This document shows positions 36,201 to 40,309 of a DNA stretch of 64,000 bases, in pieces. Origin of the DNA: Dreissena polymorpha (Eukaryota; Mollusca; Bivalvia; Myida; Dreissenidae); contig NC_068359.1 in NCBI RefSeq assembly GCF_020536995.1, positions 101,173,537 through 101,237,536 on the forward strand. The letters are read 5' to 3'. Position 1 is the stretch's first letter, and every line of letters begins with the position of its first letter. Both the position numbers and the translations under genes were made by a program. The notes under the pieces were generated by a model that did no database searches, was not told where the DNA came from, and saw only the letters and a list, made by a program, of their open reading frames with translations.

Positions 36201-38659
36201 ACGCTTATGCCTAGGATCATGAAACTTCATAGGTACATAAATCATGACTCGCAGATGACCCCTAATGATTTTGAGGTCACTAGGTCAAAGGTCAAGGTCA
36301 CGGTGACCCGAAATAGTAACATGGTTTCCGGATGATACTGAAGAATGCTTATGCCTATGATCATGAAACTTGATAGGTAGATTGATCAGGACTTGCAGAC
36401 GACCCCTATTGATTTTCAGGTCACTAGGTCAAAGGTCAAGGTCACAGTGACAAAAAACATATTCACACAATGGCTGTCACTACAACGTAGAGCCCATATG
36501 GGGGGCATGCATGTTTTACAAACAGCCCTTGTTAAATTATGAAGTAAGAATCAAATTATTTTGAAGATGTTTTTTTTTTAACTTGATGTGGTTTTGAATA
36601 GCCTTTAAAAATGCCGTCTTCATTATTTGTGATTTGGCTCGTTTATTGCAGGAAATTTGGCCTATCTTTGTGGACCCATCATCACATGACTGGGACCAGA
36701 AGCTCATACCCATCCATGTGTCATTGCGGGAAAAGTGTCGTCTGCTGTTCTATGTGATCAGTACTGACAAGAGATCCCTCGGCTCGATGTGTGAGGTAGG
36801 GGGGGGGGATTAAATAGCATTTTAATGGATATCAACATTTAATTGAATAAAACAAATTTTTAAGTATCATCATTTATTAAATACCTTTATTTATGCAACA
36901 CACTAAATGCTTTGATTTGAATTCTAAATATTATATTTATTTCATAAATACCTTAGTCGTCTGGGCACAATTACCGAATCCCATCTACAGATATAAGCTT
37001 AAAGCATAACATTGTAGTTATTTTATTTATTGAAATGATAGTTTGTTTTACGGGAATAATCAAATCACTGTAACTCAAATTAGATATGTTAATCATACAC
37101 ACCTTGTTTGATTCTTCAAATGTTGTTGTGATGCAAAATACCAAATTGAAATTTATTTTAAAAATATGGAGTAGTGTATTTATTGTGACTTCTTACACAA
37201 TTGTATATGGTATAAATGTGCTCTCTGTTGTGTGGATATGTGTCTCAGATATTTACAATCCAGACAAATTAATAATATTCTAACACGGCACGCGACTTGC
37301 TCTCTATAGACAAAGAAGGAATCAAGTGTGGGTTATTCGGCAATAAATTATGGGGCGGAGCTTAATGTTTCGAAATAGTTCCGAATAAATCAAGAAAATA
37401 TTGCAGTATATAGGCTGCATAAGGCCCAGTTTTTGCATGATGCAGATCATTTTATTGGTTCAAGTCAGTAATATGTCATCTCTATCACTGTTGATGCATG
37501 CTTTCCTACAGGCAGGGTACTATATTTGGCAAAGGTGCAGAATGGTTCTGTGTGTGCAGAAACTGGAGACAACGCTGTTATAGCGATGAACAGTAATACT
37601 TATGGCTAGAAAGACTTCTAACAATAATTTCAGAAGATCTTTTGCTTTCCTTTCGGTTGTTAATTTTCTGCATAAATTCTGGTAATAGATTAAATATGTC
37701 TGTTTTAATCAGAATTAATTTATACTCCTACTTGTTTTGTGTCTAATGTTCAGTTGTATTAGTGTAGTCTGAGTAACTTTTTCGTTGTTCAAAACATTAG
37801 ATTCAAATTCATGGTACTTTCCACCACCATTTATTTTATAATGCCATGGACACGAAACTAGTGTTGCATTATAAATGAATGGTTCATGACTGTTTATACT
37901 GAAAATTTAATCACCCTTCAAAATGGAGGGTTAGGTTTTGATGTTGTTGTCAATCTGTCACAAAAGTCTGAACCAAACTTTTCAGGGCTATATCTGAGAA
38001 ACTAAGTATGATAACAACTTTAAATTTCATGGGTGTATAGATATTAATGAGGAGAAGTGCCATGCAACACAACCATAACCTTATACTTTGTTAAGTATGT
38101 GTTATTGCCCTTTATTGTTTTTGTATGATGTAACTTTTCAGGGCCATATCTCAGAAAAATAGCAAGATTTCAACATGAAACTTCGTGGGTGTATCATTAT
38201 GGAGAATTTAAATGCAGAAAAATAATTACCATACACCTTGCTATTTTACAGGAATTGCCCTGTTCATCAAAATGCCCCCATTTACAAACAAAATTTATTT
38301 GGCGAGGGATATCAATTCAACAATTTCTCTTCTTTTTGTTTAAGATGTCTATGCAATAATGTCATGCCTGCAGTAATTAAAAACTTTTTTATGAATTGTC
38401 TACTGTTTGCGCTTAGCTTTCACCCTGCGCTATCAAGGACTATAATCGAGGTCGTCAATACCTCTGTGACCTGGCCAGTCGGGAAGGCATACCACTCTTT
38501 GACGACATCCAGGAAGCAGCCAACTGTGTGGTTAACATTCTATGTGATGTGCAATCAGCTACCGTTCATGCCCATGGCATTCCAAGGCATGGGTCACAGG
38601 CGTGGCTTCACTCAGGACCTTTACATCCACATGTTTCCCACCAGAGCTCTATGACTTAG
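161..38659 (+). CDS. Two-module EF-hand / nucleoside 2-deoxyribosyltransferase-like protein (whole gene, ~17 exons)
   Basis: Exons, joined by GT/AG sites and phase: 161-231, 1656-1765, 5240-5354, 6119-6192, 13024-13106, 14488-14538, 17004-17082, 19906-19987, 28388-28508, 31082-31164, 31315-31378, 33006-33133, 33457-33526, 34618-34731, 36652-36795, 37512-37592, 38417-38659. The protein holds an EF-hand-like pair, a Nuc_deoxyri_tr2-type domain (GGSCNPTKWRAEIAIP, FYNP, FFVID, then SMIEVAY), a second EF-hand-like pair (AFNSVDSEDLGWLSSED) and a second such domain (VYLGGSDGDLLWRAEVAVP, LLFYVIS, SMCEAGYYIW, IKDYNRGRQYLCDLA). Known family members cleave or transfer 2-deoxyribose on nucleosides; the Glu in S-M-x-E sits where the family nucleophile is expected, which is inference. 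No signal peptide or membrane segment is seen, so it is probably intracellular. The second half shows one-base breaks, either assembly deletions or decay. I do not recognise an orthologue name. Confidence 0.78.
408..560. repeat. Fragment related to the inverted-repeat element at 17764-18851
   Basis: Here cagggcttaacactaaagca and cgtccgaacgacatt resemble the left end of the 17764 element (cagggttcgacactaaggca, cgtccgacagacatt), and both then have a ccgaccggtcgt / ccgactggtcgt motif. No right end was seen. The rest of 232-1655 shows nothing more than simple AT-rich intron. Confidence 0.5.
1656..1765 (+). CDS. Exon 2: first EF-hand-like helix-loop-helix
   Basis: The acceptor ttgcattttag precedes it and gtacag follows it. 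It encodes RELIKVFKEFCDSDQHLHEK and then NIRDACNALDLYPSTSQ. The helix and loop shape fits an EF-hand, but the loop lacks Gly at position 6 and an acidic residue at position 12, so calcium binding is doubtful. It is the counterpart of exon 31315-31378. Confidence 0.7.
1935..2608 (+). repeat. Tandem-core interspersed element, family A
   Basis: A gaggctgttttcgg... head is followed by about four units of ~165 bp containing aactttaacat-ggctctaaaatca, caactttgaaacttcatatg and ggtcaaaggtcaaggtcact, then the end gcggtgctcttgtt. The layout (head, tandem core, TTGTT end) is that of bivalve pearl/HINE-like non-autonomous elements. Family assignment is inference. Confidence 0.7.
2849..3693. mobile_element. 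hAT-type non-autonomous DNA element with 8-bp target duplication
   Basis: The ends TAGTGCTGCAACAATA and TATTGTTGCAGCACTA are inverted repeats, flanked by GTATTACT at 2841-2848 and 3694-3701. An 8-bp duplication is the hAT hallmark. Subterminal A/T-rich palindromes (gcaatatattgc and similar) occur at both ends. No transposase frame is seen, so it is non-autonomous. The intact ends suggest a fairly recent insertion. Confidence 0.85.
4150..4975 (+). repeat. Tandem-core interspersed element, family B
   Basis: It opens tttttatgcccatcgtagag-tggcatatagcag with CT-rich gtccgtctgtcc, then has about four units of ~180 bp with gagctgatttttggtat, gtctacctacatgacctaca and ttatgggccttg. The minus-strand version of this core frames the nested cluster at 58838-62905. 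Confidence 0.7.
5240..5354 (+). CDS. Exon 3: second half of the first EF-hand-like pair
   Basis: The acceptor atatttcag gives G|TA phase and encodes VHEMMVCAMDYGSPCKPDHF, then TFGEFCVLVAELKTYYQ. The FTFGEFC...L motif matches the last helix of an EF-hand. A weak donor at 5355 (gtttgt) keeps phase with exon 6119. A better-looking gtattt at 5359 would not, so the 3' boundary is uncertain. Confidence 0.7.
6040..6081 (+). CDS. Candidate duplicated alternative exon
   Basis: The segment has acceptor tttttgtgcag and possible donor gtaata, and would encode LKPPKTRTTELLLR. Its start (tgcagtcttaaaccacc) is nearly the same as the start of the next exon (tgcagtcctaaaccacc at 6115), so this looks like a local exon duplication about 80 bp upstream. 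It ends in phase 0 and cannot be spliced in frame to exon 6119, so it could only be mutually exclusive or dead. Confidence 0.25.
6119..6192 (+). CDS. Exon 4: basic linker before the first transferase-like domain
   Basis: It encodes PKPPVPVSMVRIRAERNIDR followed by KKRR, with one G carried into exon 13024. The run of Lys/Arg makes a basic linker. A gtaagt at 6139 inside the exon is a possible earlier donor. Family members usually have a short beta strand (such as V-F-L) before the GGS loop, so a small in-phase exon may be missing between here and 13024. Confidence 0.5.
7985..8215. repeat. Palindromic MITE-like element
   Basis: The arms gtcagtctggtcaagagc...gttgttcac and gtgaacaaatc...gctcctgaccagact are inverted copies. 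Related text (gcgcagtctggttaggagct) recurs at about 51995. The exact ends are unclear. Confidence 0.5.
9511..9660 (+). repeat. tRNA-derived SINE
   Basis: gtcgccatggtgtagtggat resembles a tRNA A-box region and gatttgaccccaac a degraded B box. The tail tggttcaaccc...acagactcaagagcatttca is shared in reverse with 34790-34935 and weakly with 56815-56960. Confidence 0.6.
10037..10876 (+). repeat. Tandem-core interspersed element, family C (complete)
   Basis: The head tatgtcccccactatagtag-tgggggacata is a near-perfect hairpin. Five ~145-bp units follow with ttttgcaatattgaagatag, catgcatgtgtatctcatg-gagctgcac and gaaaggtcaaggtcatcctt. It ends tttacaaacacatcttgtt. Other copies are at 21062-21783, 39236-39605, 55089-55330 and (minus) 59069-59337. 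Confidence 0.8.
10877..13023 (+). other. Intron sequence, no further features
   Basis: AT-rich intron between the family C element and exon 13024. No exon, RNA gene or recognised repeat is supported. Confidence 0.5.
13024..13106 (+). CDS. Exon 5: nucleotide-binding start of transferase-like domain 1
   Basis: The acceptor ttttcctag and donor gtaagt are good. It encodes GGSCNPTKWRAEIAIPFFKE and then NGITFYNP. The GGSCNPT-x-WR motif followed by EIAIP and YNP is typical of the opening of Nuc_deoxyri_tr2-type proteins. Domain 2 has the parallel GGSDGDLLWRAEVAVP at 34618-34731. Confidence 0.85.
13167..13350. mobile_element. Short inverted-repeat element (MITE)
   Basis: The ends tgggacaggttgctcaaagc and (reverse complement) cagggccgtgttgctcgaag form imperfect ~30-bp terminal inverted repeats around ~125 bp. 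It is too short to code. Confidence 0.65.
13480..14330 (+). repeat. Tandem-core interspersed element, family D (partial)
   Basis: Starting near tggtcaccttttgtccgtta, it has ~150-bp units with cactcwagaagtcacattt, gaaacttgctcat and aaaacatggctgc, plus G runs (gggggggggtcag at 14152). It is the same family as 40310-42500, 48855-51120 and the minus copies at 59577-62500. Confidence 0.65.
14488..14538 (+). CDS. Exon 6: helix of transferase-like domain 1
   Basis: A 51-nt exon, phase 0 at both ends, encodes VQNWKPELMELEAQAKQ. It continues FYNP from the previous exon and matches the W-x-P-E-L...E family motif. Confidence 0.85.
14702..15880 (+). repeat. Tandem-core interspersed element, family E
   Basis: The head tatgcccccagaacataggt-tctgggggcata is a perfect hairpin. 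About seven ~162-bp units follow with ctcgagcaattgtcatcaga, tcttcaccaaacttcatg and gataatcggccaaattgacc. The downstream units are progressively more diverged. Confidence 0.8.
15957..16252 (+). repeat. Interspersed element, family F (one-unit copy)
   Basis: The head tatgcccccccatagggtgg, a gtctgtccatctgtctgtct run, a core with gcgtttaggtttcgaaaaat, gtatgcatgtgtatatggac and the end gacagctcttgttt mark a short family F copy. The full version is at 22575-23405. Confidence 0.7.
17004..17082 (+). CDS. Exon 7: catalytic-region strand and helix of domain 1
   Basis: It encodes MADIMFFVIDSKTRAISSMI and then EVAYLV, with one base carried over. The FFVID strand followed by an S-M-x-E helix is where NDT-like enzymes hold the nucleophilic Glu. 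The Glu is kept here, so activity is possible but unproven. Confidence 0.85.
17764..18851. mobile_element. DNA element with CAGGGTTCGACA inverted ends inserted in family G
   Basis: Left end cagggttcgacactaa and right end ttaatgtcgaaccctg are inverted repeats, and the flanks share ctggg. A second element (18078-18292) sits inside it. There is no transposase frame. The fragment at 408-560 is related. Confidence 0.75.
18078..18292. mobile_element. ~210-bp MITE with a long internal hairpin
   Basis: It runs from aaccctttgcatgctgggaa to ttccagcaatgaaagaatta (imperfect inverted ends). At 18183-18249 it holds a perfect stem: gcaaacagtttggatccaga... pairing with ...tctggatccaaactgtttgc around cgccacgttctgtggcg. 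A close copy is at 34354-34563. Confidence 0.8.
19604..19866. mobile_element. Inverted-repeat MITE, GCGTTCTGAGAAAACT family
   Basis: Ends gttctgagaaaactgggctt and agttttctcagaacgcgact are inverted, with inner inverted blocks gtgcgtaaag / ctttacgcac and the stem cctgtgcggactgcacagg. Other copies are at 23873-24085, 27308-28330, 54062-54240 and 62996-63255. Confidence 0.8.
19906..19987 (+). CDS. Exon 8: domain 1, strand and loop
   Basis: Acceptor tttttctgcag and donor gtacgt flank it. It encodes ATQRQVVVTMCEYKSSNICV and then DSETLTD, ending with two carried bases. QVVVTMCE matches the family strand that follows the catalytic helix. Confidence 0.85.
20181..22000. repeat. Family H element with AGCTCGACTTTTCGA ends, carrying a nested family C copy
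   Basis: It starts tagctcgacttttcgaagaa and ends atcgaaaagtcgagcgcgct, which are inverted. The core has three ~190-bp units (agttatggccccttttata, ttttgtgtttnggtcca). The family C insertion at 21062-21783 splits it. A C-rich run lies at 21843-21870. Confidence 0.7.
21062..21783 (+). repeat. Family C tandem-core element nested in family H
   Basis: The head tatgcccccggtagggcggc-atatagcag is followed by five ~125-bp units with attgaagatagcaactt, gagctgcacattttgagtgg and tcaaggtcatccttcaaggt. It ends tttcacaaacacaggtcttgtt. Confidence 0.75.
22575..23405 (+). repeat. Tandem-core interspersed element, family F (complete)
   Basis: The head atgccccctttcgaagaaaa-ggggacata is a hairpin, followed by repeated cgtctgtccgtctgtctgcc. 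Four ~175-bp units follow with cataacttctatgtccctt, gagatataaccttcatattt, ggtatgcatgtgtatatgg and cttgaacttagggtccgcg. It ends gtgacagctcttgtt. A full minus-strand copy is at 61015-61665. Confidence 0.8.
23692..23733 (+). CDS. Possible 42-nt in-frame micro-exon
   Basis: A pyrimidine-rich tract and tttttag precede it and gtaaat follows. Its 42 nt keep the phase between exons 19906-19987 and 28388-28508 and would add 14 residues (YRLLRRCDSIPPQC). The flanking exons join well without it, so it is an alternative exon at best or a chance match. Confidence 0.2.
23873..24085. mobile_element. Inverted-repeat MITE, GCGTTCTGAGAAAACT family
   Basis: It runs from gccgcgttctgagaaaactg to ccaattttctgagaacaaga with inner blocks gtgcgtaaagtgtcgtccct and cgacactttacgcacatgc. 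It is more diverged at the right end than the 19604 copy. Confidence 0.75.
24902..25015. mobile_element. Small palindromic element with GTTTTCGGACAC arms
   Basis: The arms aactctatgttttcggacac and gtgtccgaaaacttagagtt are inverted around ~70 bp. The motif also appears alone at about 3715 and 25640. Confidence 0.55.
25640..26135 (+). repeat. Tandem-core element, family I (head missing)
   Basis: Three ~155-bp units carry tggtttccggatgataactc, ctaggatcatgaaacttcat, cattgatcatgactcgcaga and ctaggtcaaaggtcaaggtc. It ends ttacaaacagcccttgttt. The usual head is absent, so the copy is truncated on the left. Confidence 0.75.
26190..26700 (+). repeat. Family J repeat, diverged
   Basis: Spaced aggtcaaacatggcaatcaaacagcttg-like units and aaggtcaaggtcaaattaac resemble 29405-30290 and the insert at 49335-49830. 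Boundaries are uncertain. The stretch 26700-27300 holds nothing I can name. Confidence 0.5.
27308..28330. mobile_element. GCGTTCTGAGAAAACT-family MITE whose inside expanded into a 47-bp array
   Basis: The ends gccgcgttctgggacaactg and acttgtcccagaatgctgc match the family. At about 27327-28170, one piece (gggctttataccagtgcatt, aagtgttgtcccatattag, cctgtgct) is repeated about 18 times with a 47-bp period. Units differ mainly at aag/ttag and cagatt/catatt, which suggests recent homogenised growth. Confidence 0.85.
28388..28508 (+). CDS. Exon 9: C-terminal helices of domain 1; its 3' end founds the 31-bp array
   Basis: It encodes EMLDLVKGRLILTDLVERNG and then VPIFTDVRKALACTKTIVKQ, matching the family's R-x-x-L-x-D-L...G-V-P-I-F ending. 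It ends in phase 0 before gtaggc. The last ~28 bases plus gta are the first unit of the tandem array that fills the start of the following intron. Confidence 0.85.
28481..29194 (+). repeat. 31-bp tandem array built from an exon end plus its 5' splice site (~23 units)
   Basis: The unit is ggcatgtaccaagacaattg-ttaaacaggta. The first unit is the coding end of exon 28388-28508 (ggcatgtactaagacaattg-ttaaacag) plus the donor gta. About 15 of the other units keep the exact cag|gta junction, while others have drifted (for example aaccggta, acaggaa, acaggtg). 31 is not a multiple of three, so only every third downstream donor would keep the frame. Confidence 0.9.
29405..30290 (+). repeat. Family J element
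   Basis: A gtcagtctgtcggtctgtct head leads to units with gggcaataactatgttgttc, attgtgagattttaaaatca and acatttgttcatcatcatt. The same core recurs at 49335-49830. The 3' limit is vague. Confidence 0.6.
30466..31097 (+). repeat. 45-bp tandem array built from a 3' splice site plus exon start (~14 units)
   Basis: The unit is ggttgccatgtcaactgttt-tcagttggcttctaatatattgcag. It contains ttctaat (branch-like), a T-rich tract and atatattgcag, then the first bases of exon 31082-31164. The last unit runs straight into that exon. The 15-codon period leaves the exon's own frame open through the whole array (GCHVNCFQLASNILQ per unit). A second plus frame and one minus frame are also open across most of it. 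Confidence 0.9.
31082..31164 (+). CDS. Exon 10: linker between modules; its 5' end is the last unit of the 45-bp array
   Basis: The acceptor atatattgcag leads to GCHVSELTLKDGAHPVKHGH and then LKLGRAL, phase 0 in and two bases out. The first ~10 exon bases (ggttgccatgt) recur in every upstream 45-bp unit, so the exon start is the terminal array unit. Donor gtatgt at 31165. Confidence 0.75.
31315..31378 (+). CDS. Exon 11: EF-hand loop of module 2
   Basis: It encodes ELREAFNSVDSEDLGWLSSE plus D. The loop DSEDLGWLSSED keeps Asp at position 1, Gly at 6, a hydrophobic residue at 8 and an acidic residue at 12, so it is the best candidate for real calcium binding in this protein. Confidence 0.8.
31572..32585 (+). 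repeat. Tandem-core interspersed element, family I (complete)
   Basis: The head tatgcccccttcgaagaag-aggggg-tatattgctttg is a hairpin followed by gtcggtcggtctgtc. Six ~155-bp units carry ggtttccggatgataactca, cctaggatcatgaaactt, gactcgcagatgacccctat and a DR1-like pair followed by ggtcacggtgacc. It ends gggggcatgcatgttttaca-gcccttgttt. Confidence 0.85.
32755..32850 (-). repeat. tRNA-like SINE head, minus strand
   Basis: Read on the minus strand, gcaagctcagttggtagagt is a good tRNA A-box region, gctgggctacaaatccaagg the anticodon arm and ggatttgatcacc a damaged B box. It is too degraded for a working tRNA gene. Confidence 0.6.
33006..33133 (+). CDS. Exon 12: second half of EF-hand pair 2, with an apparent frame break
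   Basis: From the acceptor gccag the phase-0 frame gives VCLRTRPVP, which fits SSED|VCLR. The continuing EF-hand sequence (GEEMDSKWLKTHRK, then NQDDFDYEEFCSIVTEYRAE) is in another frame, the switch lying near 33031-33033. One missing base would explain it. Either the assembly dropped a base or the exon is damaged. Confidence 0.7.
33457..33526 (+). CDS. Exon 13: acidic linker before domain 2
   Basis: The sensible frame gives EFTYHIAEDFDCDPTSYTMD then NIY, joining in phase to exon 34618. The junction back to 33133 is off by one base. The other frame gives a hydrophobic peptide that does not fit the following exon. Confidence 0.6.
34354..34563. mobile_element. ~210-bp MITE with internal hairpin (second copy)
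   Basis: A close match to 18078-18292 (aaccctttgcatgctgggaa to ttccagcactgaaagagtta). The hairpin is less perfect (gattctgatgagacgccac / gtggcgtctatctggatc). It lies just 5' of exon 34618, within ~55 bp of its acceptor. Confidence 0.8.
34618..34731 (+). CDS. Exon 14: opening of transferase-like domain 2
   Basis: It encodes EPFATEEYTFDDEYHDVYLG then GSDGDLLWRAEVAVPLF. The strand DVYLGGS followed by WRAEVAVP parallels domain 1 (GGS...WRAEIAIP) and gives strong evidence for an internal duplication. Cys-Asn-Pro of domain 1 is replaced by Asp-Gly-Asp. Confidence 0.85.
34790..34935 (-). repeat. tRNA-derived SINE, minus strand
   Basis: aacgctctcgagtctgttta, ggggatcaaaccggtgacc and caacaccatgtcaactatg are the reverse of the 9511 SINE layout (B-box-like, then A-box-like). 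Confidence 0.55.
35231..36535 (+). repeat. Tandem-core interspersed element, family I (complete, eight units)
   Basis: It has the same head hairpin, unit and tail as 31572-32585, with about eight units. It carries many single-base gains and losses relative to the unit consensus (for example gatactcaaggaacgcttat, gataaactcaataacgctta), far more than the 31572 copy. Confidence 0.85.
36652..36795 (+). CDS. Exon 15: core of domain 2, with an apparent frame break
   Basis: The carried phase starts RKFGLS, matching the domain-1 pattern KENGITFYNP, then must change frame near 36670 to read VDPSSHDWDQKLIPIHVSLR, EKCRLLFYVISTDKRSLGSM and CE. One base appears to be missing in a T run. The catalytic-type Glu of SMCE is kept. 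Donor gtaggg. Confidence 0.75.
36796..38416 (+). other. Introns around exon 37512, with a family K fragment
   Basis: Apart from exon 37512-37592 this is AT-rich intron. From 37920 to 38330 lies a repeat (cagggccatatctcagaaaa, gtgggtgtatcattatgga, aattgccctgttcatcaaaa) whose second copy is at 42490-42728. Confidence 0.55.
37512..37592 (+). CDS. Exon 16: domain 2 after the catalytic helix, apparent frame breaks
   Basis: It encodes AGYYIWQRCRMVLCVQKL in phase with SMCE, the counterpart of VAYLV...QVVVTMCE. Beyond this the frame is lost: DNAV and SDEQ appear in successive frames before cagtaata. SDEQ would join LSPCAIKDYNRG of the next exon well. Two bases in the exon and one G at the donor seem to be missing. 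Confidence 0.6.
38417..38659 (+). CDS. Exon 17 (last): end of domain 2 and repeat-derived C-terminal tail
   Basis: It encodes LSPCAIKDYNRGRQYLCDLA, SREGIPLFDDIQEAANCVVN and ILCDVQSA, matching the domain-1 ending, then about 32 residues to the TAG at 38657. The tail (VHAHGIPRHGSQAWLHSGPL...) is read from the first unit of a degenerate tandem repeat that continues to about 39225. A hidden donor near 38570 could instead skip the tail. Confidence 0.75.
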   Translation, partial: LSPCAIKDYNRGRQYLCDLASREGIPLFDDIQEAANCVVNILCDVQSATVHAHGIPRHGSQAWLHSGPLHPHVSHQSSMT

Positions 38660-39225
38660 CGGGGGTCTAGGTTTCCCAGGACACAAAGGGACTTGGCTCA
38701 CAAGTGAGGCTTTACTCAGGTACCTTCACATCCGTTGTTTGTGTCCAGAGTTCTCAGACTGCAGGGGTGTATGTCTCTGTTGGCATCACAATGAATGATA
38801 AACCAGCCCACATTCAGAATATTTTAACTGGAAAGTCTACTTAGTGGGTATAGATAAGTCTCTCATGGCTCACCGCTGGCATGGCTTACAGGCTAGGCTT
38901 CACTCAGGACCCTTACAGCCACAGTGTTTGTGTCCAGAGTTCGCAGACTTATGGGGTGTATGTCTGTCTATGCATACCCCTGTATTACTCACTGGCAAGT
39001 CTTCACTCAGGGCACTTACACCCATATGTCTCCAAGCAGACTTGGATGTAGATTTCCATTGGCATCCAGTGACACAGCTCACAGGGAGGCTTCACTAAGT
39101 ATCCTTGCTTGTACAGGCCTCTAGCGGCCTCTTATGGCAAGGCCAACAAGGAATGCTTCAATTAGGATCCTTACTCTCACACAGCAGTCGTCTTCCACCA
39201 GAGCTCTCTAACTAATTGGGTGAAG
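38560..39225 (+). repeat. Degenerate ~130-bp tandem repeat overlapping the gene's C-terminus
   Basis: About five diverged units share ggcttcactcaggacccttac, agccacagtgtttgtgtccagag-like text and a gttctcagactnnnggggtgtatgtct motif. The first unit supplies the last ~32 codons of the EF-hand/NDT-like gene. Confidence 0.6.
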
Positions 39226-39235
39226 TCGAAGTAGG

Positions 39236-39605
39236 TTGGCATATAGCAGTTTAACTGTCAGTCTGTTTGTCTGTCCGAAAACTTTAACATTGGCCATAAC
39301 TTTTGCAATATTGAAGATAGCAACTTGATACTTGGCATGCATGTGTATCTCATGAAGCTGCACATTTTGAGTGGTGAATGGTCAAGGAAATTTTATTTCA
39401 AAGCGGCGCAATAGGGGGCATTGTGTTTCTGACGAAAGGTCAAGGTCATCCTTCAAAATAAAAAGTTAAAAAATACAATCCAAGGGAAGTTATAAGCTTT
39501 AAAAGGAAGGTAATTTCTAAACCTGCCAAATGATATATTGAAATTTTATTTCAAAGCGGGGCAATATGGGGCATTGTGTATTTGACAAACACATCTCTTG
39601 CTTTT
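39236..39605 (+). repeat. Family C fragment
   Basis: tggcatatagcagtttaact, ttgcaatattgaagatagca and the end tttgacaaacacatctcttgc match family C, with internal scrambling (two aaattttatttcaaagcgg blocks). Confidence 0.65.
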
Positions 39606-40309
39606 ATAATCTTTTTAAACATTATTGAACACAAAATAGCTTGTCAACATTGACTTTAATTCAAATAGCATAAATGATACGCTAGCATGTGTCCTGTATT
39701 TGCATTGGTTTTCCTTGTGACCATTTTGCTAAAGTTTAACAAGGCAACAATAATTTACTTAGATAGGCACGCTTCAGGTGTTTTTAAACAACTCAAGCAA
39801 GAACATATATTTATTTTAATAGTATTTTAATGTATTCATGCATAACGGTCATTTCCCAGTAAATATTGGCAATACAAGCAATAGCAATTTGTGTTAATTG
39901 TGGGCATTCTTATATGTTTACTTCCAGCATTAATTCTTTGATAAGGCTAACCTTCCTGACCAATTATGGTCTTGTTATGAAGTGGTTTTACTACAAAGGT
40001 ACTGGCTAGGCATTAATGGAGCAATTGTATACATACATGCTCAATTACAGAACATAATAGCCAGTTTCTAAATATATCTGTGTCTTTTGTAATAGCTTTG
40101 ACAAAAATACTTCCAATCCATGTAAACATATTTATCAGACAGCATTATTTATATGTGTGTGTATATTAGTTTTGGATGTCTACATTTAACCATGTTTGAT
40201 CCTCAATTTGTCTTTTTAAGTTTTGTTTCTTATTTTAATGTAGTGGAAACCACCACTTTATAACTTATTAGTTTTTATATTTATCTGTTTAATGAATGTT
40301 GTATTTTTA

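Noticed and set aside
37086-37283. Hydrophobic 65-codon frame in an intron
   Set aside because: AT-rich intronic sequence gives hydrophobic frames easily. No splice phase, homology or conserved motif supports it.
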